Shown: positions 6,563-11,884 of the stretch, one piece after another
How the letters are laid out: each line of letters starts with the position of its first letter
How positions within the stretch are numbered: the stretch's first letter is position 1
Assembly (NCBI GenBank): GCA_944333375.1
Contig: CALVKX010000044.1
Location: 1-11,884 of the forward strand
Length of the DNA: 11,884 nucleotides
Direction: 5' to 3'
Source: an uncultured Eubacteriales bacterium
GTDB taxonomy: Bacteria > Bacillota_A > Clostridia > Christensenellales > Aristaeellaceae
Made by a program: the position numbers and the translations under genes
The notes under the pieces: model-generated
The model's database searches: none
Told to the model about the DNA's origin: nothing
Seen by the model: the letters and a program-made list of their open reading frames with translations, nothing else

Positions 6563-7600
6563 ATGAAAATCACACATTATTTTCCGGGAGGAAACACAGC
6601 TCAGGGGTTTTACAGCCGCTTTGAGGACATCCTCCCCGCCCCGGCGCGGCGGCGGATGTTTTACCTCAAGGGCGGGCCGGGCGTGGGCAAGAGCACGCTG
6701 ATGCGCCGCGTGGGCGAGGCGGCGCAGAAAGCGGGGCTGGAGGTGGAATATTTTCACTGTTCATCCGATCCGGACAGCCTCGACGGCGTGTGCCTGCCGC
6801 AGCGCGGAGCCGCGCTGATGGACGGCACCGCTCCGCACGTCTACGACCCTGTCGTACCGGGCGCGCGGGACACGCTGGTGAGCCTGGGCGACTTTCTGGA
6901 TGAGGCGGCGCTCAGACCTCATGCGGCGGATATCTTGCGCTTGCAGGCTGAGATTTCCGGGCGCTTCAGGCGCTGTTATCATTATCTGCGGGCAGCGCAG
7001 GAGGTGCTGGAGGCGGCTTGTCCGGGCCGGGAGGACCCGCGCGTCGCCCGGGAGCTTGCGCAGGAATGGACAAAGACGCTTCCGCTGCGGGGTGGGAGCG
7101 GCAGCGTTCGCCGGCTGTTTGGCGCGGCCTATACGCCCAAGGGGCGTGTGGATTTGCTGGATGGGCTGGAGATGGAACGGTGCGTCAGGGTGGATTGTCC
7201 CTTCGGCCTAAACGCGGGCGAGCTGATGGAGGAGATCGCCAGGCAAGCCGCCGGACGCGGCCTGCACGCGGTGGCGCTGCTGGACCCGCTCTGCCCCAGG
7301 CAGGTGAGCCATGTATTGATTCCGGCGCATGGGGTGGCCTTCCTGACAGGCCGCCGGAACAACGCAGACCGCGACGGCTGGGAGGACACAAAGGGGCTGT
7401 TTTGGATGGAGGAGACATCGGAGAAGGAGCAGGGCTTTGACCGCAATGCCCATGAACTTCTCATCCAGCGCGCCATAGAGCAGCTCTCCGCCGCCAAGAC
7501 GCTGCATGACGAGCTGGAGAGCCATTATGTGGGACATATGGATTTTTTGAAGTGGCAGACGGCCCTTGACCGCGTGCTGGAGGAACTGGCACTGGAGTGA
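6563..7600 (+). CDS. PRK06851-type P-loop ATPase with degenerate second P-loop
   Basis: This is a 345-residue cytosolic ATP-binding protein of a family I recognise as PRK06851, found in Firmicutes and to my knowledge without a settled function. The N-terminal half has an intact Walker A, GGPGVGKST (37-45), and the family-typical HCSSDPDSLDG (65-75) and DGTAPHVYDP. The second half begins at TPKG (191-194), where family members usually carry another P-loop. Here the equivalent stretch reads CVRVDCPFGLNAGEL (207-221) and lacks the GxxxxGKS pattern, so it probably does not bind ATP. The start is ATG 6563, with a perfect AGGAGG 6 bases upstream. No convincing promoter is seen between the preceding terminator and the start. 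It converges on the glycosyltransferase operon with a 4-base gap. Confidence 0.82.
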   Translation: MKITHYFPGGNTAQGFYSRFEDILPAPARRRMFYLKGGPGVGKSTLMRRVGEAAQKAGLEVEYFHCSSDPDSLDGVCLPQRGAALMDGTAPHVYDPVVPGARDTLVSLGDFLDEAALRPHAADILRLQAEISGRFRRCYHYLRAAQEVLEAACPGREDPRVARELAQEWTKTLPLRGGSGSVRRLFGAAYTPKGRVDLLDGLEMERCVRVDCPFGLNAGELMEEIARQAAGRGLHAVALLDPLCPRQVSHVLIPAHGVAFLTGRRNNADRDGWEDTKGLFWMEETSEKEQGFDRNAHELLIQRAIEQLSAAKTLHDELESHYVGHMDFLKWQTALDRVLEELALE

Positions 7601-7604
7601 CGGC

Positions 7605-9227
7605 TCAGTCGCGCTCATAGACGGTCGCGATGGGGACGCTGTAGCTCTCCAGCGTAAACAGGACGTGATAGCCCTCCGGCGGCTCCACGCCATAGATGAC
7701 GGCATAGGTGGTGTTGGAAAACAGATACGGGGCATTCTCGTCCCGCGTGACCTCCAACGCCTCCCGCTCCTGATTTGACAGCGTGGCGTGGGAGCGCTCC
7801 AGCCCCAGCAGGCTCATGTCATCCCGCGCGCTGATCTGCAGGGGGAGCGTCTCGTCCCGCGCCTCTGTCAGCAGCCGCTGCATGGCGTTTCGGGTGCTGA
7901 CCACCCAATAGTCCAGCTCCATCTCCTCCTGGGCGTTCTCATGTCCGAGGCGGTTATAGTACGCGTACTGATAGGGATGGTTCTTGGCGATGTCCCAGGC
8001 CGTCCAGGCGAAGAACAGGCACAGGCCCGCCGCGAAGACCCGGTGCATGCCGTATTCGCCGGTCCGCCGGCGGAGGAAGGCCATGCACGCCGAAAGCCCC
8101 TGCGCCGAGAGCAGCACCACGCCGGCGTAGACGAAGTAGAAGTGCCGCCAGCCGTTGTAGACCAGGGGACGGGTGAGCACCGCGAAGAGAAGCGGTACAA
8201 ACCAGCACAGGCTGGCGGCGGTCAGGGCGAGGCTGACGGGGTCGCGCAGGGCCGCGGCGCGCTGCCGCCATACGCGGCGAAGCGCGCTGAGCTGCCCCAC
8301 CGCCGCCAGCGGCGCCACGTACAGGGGGAGCGTGACCAGCATCATCCAGATCAGATAGTAGCGGGGCAGGGGATTGACGGCGTGCTCGAAGCGCATGCCG
8401 CGGAACAGGACCACTCCGGGCCAGCGTGTGAAGCCTGAGGCGTTGACGAGCAGGTAGCGCAGGTAATCCATGGGGCCGCTCCACATGGCCGGGGTCAGCA
8501 GCGCGTAAAAGGCGCCAAACAGCGCTGCGGTCGCGGCGGCCACGCAGGTCATGCGCCGGTTCCAGCCCCGCTGCGCCGTGACCAGCACCACCGCGCAAAG
8601 GCCCATCAGCCCCCACACGAAAAAGCCCACGACCTTGGTGTTGGCGGCCATGGCCCCGGCCAGGGAAAACAGCGCGCCGCGCAGGAAGCCCGGCTTTTTC
8701 AAAAGCCGAAGCCCAAGCCACAGCGTGCACAGAAACAGCGTCATAAGCACCATGTCCTTGCTGTTGTAATGCCCCTCGGCAAAAAAGCGCGGACACAGAT
8801 AGAGCAGCAGCATCCCGCCGCAGGCGGCGATGCGGCTCAGCCCCGCCTCGCGGCAGAAGCCGTACACGGCGGCCACGCCCAGCATGAACCACAGCCACGT
8901 ATAGGCGTGCCACAACACCATGACCCGCTCCGGCGCCTCCTGCTGCATGGGCAACAGCGCGGCGGCCAGGTAGTAGGCACACTGGCCGTGATCCCGCTCA
9001 ATGCTCTGCGAAATCGGCGTGATCCCCCGCGACTGGTACCACCGGGCGGGAGCGCTGTCCTCCCCGAAAAGGCGCAGGGCGTATTCCAGCATGTTTTCTT
9101 CCAGGATGACCTGCTCGGTGGTCTCGTCGCAGGGCAGGCCGTAATCTCCTCCGGCCACAAGCCCCACGACGGCGAGAAGAAGAAAAAACAGTGCCGCGGC
9201 GCCGGATTTGACGCGTTCAAGGGTCAT
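7605..9227 (-). CDS. GT-C fold membrane glycosyltransferase (family 39-like), second operon gene
   Basis: This 540-residue polytopic membrane protein is paralogous to the gene upstream. GT-C enzymes use a polyprenyl-phosphate sugar donor and act on the outer face of the membrane. An N-terminal membrane helix is followed by an acidic loop with D34-E35 (CDETTE), the expected catalytic position. Then come ISQSIERDHG (E77, D79, H80), PRFFAEGHYNSKD (146-158), and further on YNGWRHFYF and HPYQYAYYN. A non-membrane C-terminal tail of roughly 130 residues ends in a segment similar to its paralogue (PYLFSNTTYA, PIATVYER). AAGGAGG lies 10 bases before the ATG, and the ATG overlaps the preceding stop codon as ATGA, pointing to translational coupling. 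Donor and acceptor cannot be read from the sequence, and no partner polyprenyl-phosphate glycosyltransferase lies in the window. Confidence 0.78.
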   Translation of the reverse strand: MTLERVKSGAAALFFLLLAVVGLVAGGDYGLPCDETTEQVILEENMLEYALRLFGEDSAPARWYQSRGITPISQSIERDHGQCAYYLAAALLPMQQEAPERVMVLWHAYTWLWFMLGVAAVYGFCREAGLSRIAACGGMLLLYLCPRFFAEGHYNSKDMVLMTLFLCTLWLGLRLLKKPGFLRGALFSLAGAMAANTKVVGFFVWGLMGLCAVVLVTAQRGWNRRMTCVAAATAALFGAFYALLTPAMWSGPMDYLRYLLVNASGFTRWPGVVLFRGMRFEHAVNPLPRYYLIWMMLVTLPLYVAPLAAVGQLSALRRVWRQRAAALRDPVSLALTAASLCWFVPLLFAVLTRPLVYNGWRHFYFVYAGVVLLSAQGLSACMAFLRRRTGEYGMHRVFAAGLCLFFAWTAWDIAKNHPYQYAYYNRLGHENAQEEMELDYWVVSTRNAMQRLLTEARDETLPLQISARDDMSLLGLERSHATLSNQEREALEVTRDENAPYLFSNTTYAVIYGVEPPEGYHVLFTLESYSVPIATVYERD

Positions 9228-10855
9228 GGCCGGTCAGCCTCCTTTGTGGTGCGTTCGTAAATCGTCATAATGGGCTGGCCATAGGCGCGCAGCGTTACGC
9301 AAGCGGCCATGTCCGCCTCCGGCGCGAAGCCGCTGAAGCAGGCGTAGGTCGGGTTGGAGAGCACATAGCGCGCCCCCGAGCCTTCCGCAAGACAGGTGAA
9401 GCGGCCGGCCAGGTCATCCGGCAGGGCCGCGACGGCGCGGCTCAGCGCGTGGGCGCTCCACAGGTCCGCGGGCTCGATGACCAGCTCCCCTTCCTCCTGC
9501 CCGGAAAGGCGCTCCAGCGCGTCCCGCGCGCTCACGTTCCAGTAGTCCAGCTCGTTGAAGCCCGTGCCGCGAAGTTGGACAAGCGGCTGATAATAGGCGT
9601 ACTGGTAGGGATGCTGGGTTACGATGCCCACGGCGCTCAGGGCCATGCACAGGCCCAGGAGCGCACAGAGAAGCCGGCGCTTTGCATCCCGCGTGCGCTG
9701 GTACAGCGCGTGCGCACCCAGCACGGCCAGCGCCAGCATCGGTCCGTAGAGGAAATAGAAATGCCGCCAGCCGTTATAGACGCGGGTTCGCGTGACGACG
9801 GCAAAGCCTAGCGGCAGAAGCCATAGAAGCGCTGCGAGCAGCCGATCCAGACCCTTTGCCTCGCGGCTTCGAAGCCGCCGGGCGCCGCCCCACAGCGCGA
9901 CTGCCGTGCCCACGGCGCACAGAAGGAGCGCCCACAGGGGCGTGGTGGCGAGGATCATGTAGGGGAGGTAGTACCAGGGCAGAGGCTGCGAAGCGGTGTC
10001 AAACACGCTGCCGCGAAAGAGCACATAGCCGTTCCAGCGCTGGAAGGAAAGCGCGTTGGAGAGAAGATAGCCAAAGAAGCCCACCGGGTCCGCCCACATC
10101 GCGGGCGTGAGCAGCGCGTAGAACAGGCCGAAGGAGAGGGCCGTCGCCCCGGCCACACCCCACACGCGCGGGGTCATGCGGCGCTCCATGAGCAGGCGGA
10201 CAAGCACATACAGCGCGCACAGTCCCCACAGCGCCAGCCCGGCCACCTTGGTGTTGGCCGCCAGCGCGCCAAAGAGCGCAAAGCAAAGCCCGCGCAAAAG
10301 GCCCGGCTTTTTCGCCAGCGCCAGCGCCTGCCACAGCGCGCACAGCGTCAGGGAAAACAGGGCGATGTCCTTGTTGTTAAAGTGCCCCTGCGCGAAAAAG
10401 CGCGGAGAGATCAGCAAAAACAGGGGCCCCAGCAGCGCCCAGCCCCGCGAAAGCCCAAGCTGGCGAAGCGCCGCATACAGCGCAAAGCCGCCCAGCGTGA
10501 ACACGGCCCAGCACGCCATATGCCACAGCGCGCTCCGCGTCCCGCCGCTCAGGGACAGGTCCAGCACCACGGCAGAGAACGGATAGAACACGGCTGCGCC
10601 GTGGTCCTGCTCGACGCTCTGGGAGATGGGACGGAGCGTTTCAATGGCCAATGGGTCCTCGCGGGCGGCCAGCGCCTCAAAGGTGCCTTGGTCCAGGTTC
10701 AGGACGCGGGCATATTCCCACAGGTTCATGCGCAGGATGTCCATCTCGGTCGACTCGTCCCACGTGGGCCCGTAATCGGCGGCGGTCAGAAGCCCCAGCG
10801 CCAGAAAGACGGCAAAAAACAGATACACCGCCCACCGGGGAAAAGCCTTCTTCAT
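9224..10855 (-). CDS. GT-C fold membrane glycosyltransferase (family 39-like), first operon gene
   Basis: This 543-residue polytopic membrane protein has the same layout as the downstream gene: an N-terminal helix, then D33-E34 in TWDESTE as the likely catalytic acidic pair, ISQSVEQDHG (E82, D84, H85), and PRFFAQGHFNNKD (151-163). Many membrane segments follow, then YNGWRHFYF, HPYQYAYY and a soluble tail ending in PIMTIYER. The shared order of motifs shows an old tandem duplication; the copies have diverged considerably between motifs. The start at 10855 has GAGGTG 5 bases upstream and lies about 40 bases after a predicted transcription start. It probably transfers a sugar from a polyprenyl-phosphate donor to a surface glycan or protein; this is family-level inference. 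Confidence 0.78.
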   Translation of the reverse strand: MKKAFPRWAVYLFFAVFLALGLLTAADYGPTWDESTEMDILRMNLWEYARVLNLDQGTFEALAAREDPLAIETLRPISQSVEQDHGAAVFYPFSAVVLDLSLSGGTRSALWHMACWAVFTLGGFALYAALRQLGLSRGWALLGPLFLLISPRFFAQGHFNNKDIALFSLTLCALWQALALAKKPGLLRGLCFALFGALAANTKVAGLALWGLCALYVLVRLLMERRMTPRVWGVAGATALSFGLFYALLTPAMWADPVGFFGYLLSNALSFQRWNGYVLFRGSVFDTASQPLPWYYLPYMILATTPLWALLLCAVGTAVALWGGARRLRSREAKGLDRLLAALLWLLPLGFAVVTRTRVYNGWRHFYFLYGPMLALAVLGAHALYQRTRDAKRRLLCALLGLCMALSAVGIVTQHPYQYAYYQPLVQLRGTGFNELDYWNVSARDALERLSGQEEGELVIEPADLWSAHALSRAVAALPDDLAGRFTCLAEGSGARYVLSNPTYACFSGFAPEADMAACVTLRAYGQPIMTIYERTTKEADRP

Positions 10856-10901
10856 GGAAACACCTCATTTGCGGATGGAAAAGGCATGATCTCCACGCAA
10901 A

Positions 10902-10930
10902 ATTATACCGCAGAAAGGCCATCTTGGGAA
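10902..10930 (-). promoter_or_regulatory. sigma-A promoter of the glycosyltransferase operon
   Basis: On the minus strand, TTCCCA (10930-10925, 4/6 to TTGACA) and a perfect TATAAT (10907-10902) are separated by 17 bases. The predicted transcription start is near 10895. The -35 begins 6 bases beyond the gyrA terminator hairpin, so the operon has its own transcription rather than depending on gyrA. Confidence 0.7.
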
Positions 10931-10936
10931 GATGCG

Positions 10937-10975
10937 AAAAGGCCCTTGCGCGCCTCATGGCACGCAGGGCCTTTT
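10937..10975 (-). terminator. intrinsic terminator of gyrA
   Basis: AAAAGGCCC (10937-10945) pairs with GGGCCTTTT (10967-10975). Inside these arms, after one unpaired T at 10946, TGCGCGCC (10947-10954) pairs with GGCACGCA (10959-10966) around loop TCAT. On the minus strand the hairpin begins 13 bases after the gyrA stop codon and ends in four Ts that form part of the stem. The arms make it potentially bidirectional. Confidence 0.8.
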
Positions 10976-10988
10976 CCGTCATATTGGA

Positions 10989-11884
10989 TCAGATCGGTTC
11001 GTCGCCGCCGTCCGAGCCGTCCACCACGGTTTCGGTCTCGTCCGTCATCTTGGCGACAGCCTCCTCAAAGGCGGCCTCGTCGGCTTCGTCGGGCTCTTCC
11101 TGCTCGGCGCGGGCCACGGCGACGATCTTGGCGCCCTCGCTCAGGCGCATGAGGCGCACGCCCTGGGTGTTTCGGCCGCTCTCGCGGATGTCGCTGACGG
11201 CCATGCGGATGATGGTGCCGTCGTCGGTGATGAGCATGATATCCTCGTTTTCATTGACGGCCAGCTGGGCGGCCAGCTCGCCGGTCTTGTCGGTGAGCGC
11301 CATGGCGCGGATGCCCATGCCGTTGCGGCCCTGCTCGCGGTACTGCTCGGGATCGGTGCGCTTGCCGTAGCCGCCGGTGGTGATGGCCAGAATCTGCTGC
11401 CCCTCCTCCAGGCGGCTCATGTCGATGAGCTCGTCGCCCGGCTGCAGCTTCATGGCATGCACGCCCATGCCGGTGCGGCCGATCACGCGGATGCTGCTTT
11501 CGTGGATGCGCAGCGCGCGGCCCTGACGGCTGCCGATGATCAGGCTCATGTCGCCGTCGGTCAGCTCCACGGCGCACAGCTCGTCGTCGTCGCGCAGGGT
11601 GATGGCGATCAGGCCCGCCTTGCGCAGGTTGGCAAACTCGCTGTAGGGGGTGCGCTTGATCATGCCGTTCTTGGTCATCATGACCAGGTAGTGCTCCTCC
11701 AGCCCGCGCGGGACGGGGATCATGGCGGTGACCTTTTCGTCGCCCGCGATCTGCAGGAGGTTGACGATGGCCATGCCGCGCGCGGTGCGCCCCGCTTCGG
11801 GGATCTGGTAGCACTTGAGGTTGTAGACGCGGCCGCGGTTGGTGAAGAACATGATCTCCTCGTGGGTGTTGACGATGATGAGGC
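10989..11884 (-). CDS. gyrA: DNA gyrase subunit A, C-terminal part (partial at window edge)
   Basis: The last 297 residues of GyrA are visible; the gene continues beyond 11884. This is the beta-pinwheel C-terminal domain that wraps DNA and lets gyrase introduce negative supercoils. Recognisable blade motifs are FFTNRGRVYNLK, EAGRTARGMAIVNLLQ, GRTGMGVHAMKL, GKRTDPEQYREQGRNGMG and SGRNTQGVRLMRLSEG. The last is characteristic of GyrA rather than ParC. After the final blade comes an acidic tail of about 40 residues rich in Glu and Asp, ending DGGDEPI. The conserved GyrA-box of blade 1 and the catalytic tyrosine lie outside the window. The frame is open to the window edge; the internal ATG at 11852 is not the start. 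Confidence 0.96.
   Translation of the reverse strand, partial: LIIVNTHEEIMFFTNRGRVYNLKCYQIPEAGRTARGMAIVNLLQIAGDEKVTAMIPVPRGLEEHYLVMMTKNGMIKRTPYSEFANLRKAGLIAITLRDDDELCAVELTDGDMSLIIGSRQGRALRIHESSIRVIGRTGMGVHAMKLQPGDELIDMSRLEEGQQILAITTGGYGKRTDPEQYREQGRNGMGIRAMALTDKTGELAAQLAVNENEDIMLITDDGTIIRMAVSDIRESGRNTQGVRLMRLSEGAKIVAVARAEQEEPDEADEAAFEEAVAKMTDETETVVDGSDGGDEPI

Overview
This GC-rich window most likely comes from a Gram-positive, Clostridia-like (Firmicutes) chromosome. The evidence is strong AGGAGG-type ribosome binding sites, sigma-A-type promoters, a secreted SH3/peptidoglycan-binding cell-wall protein, a double-P-loop ATPase of a type I associate with spore-forming Firmicutes, and a GyrA C-terminus of typical Firmicute sequence. 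The taxonomic placement is inference. I see no phage, IS, CRISPR, tRNA or rRNA signal.

Left to right: bases 1-20 hold what looks like the first codons of a minus-strand gene that leaves the window. Bases 21-351 are non-coding and packed with palindromes, including a strong bidirectional terminator (40-68) and two degenerate copies of one two-hairpin module (40-102 and 237-295). A minus-strand CtpE-like P-type cation ATPase follows (352-2700). It is divergently transcribed from a threonine-aldolase-family PLP enzyme (2857-3891, plus), and the two promoters sit back to back in the 156-base gap. An AT-rich stretch with A-tracts, a near-consensus promoter and a short structured leader then drives a large secreted cell-wall protein (4078-6462, plus). 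This protein has two PG-binding/SH3-type halves with an internal duplication and an unassigned, possibly catalytic, C-terminal domain. It ends at a clear terminator. Next is a plus-strand P-loop ATPase of the PRK06851 type (6563-7600), which converges with a 4-base gap on a two-gene minus-strand operon of paralogous GT-C (family 39-like) membrane glycosyltransferases (10855-7605). The operon has its own promoter immediately downstream of the gyrA terminator. The window ends inside gyrA (10989 to beyond 11884, minus).

There is no single pathway here. The window reads as core-genome housekeeping: cation homeostasis, amino-acid catabolism, cell-wall remodelling, surface glycosylation and DNA gyrase. 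The strongest leads for novelty are the C-terminal domain and duplicated unit of the secreted protein, the palindrome cluster at 40-337, the degenerate second P-loop in the ATPase, and the tandem glycosyltransferase pair.
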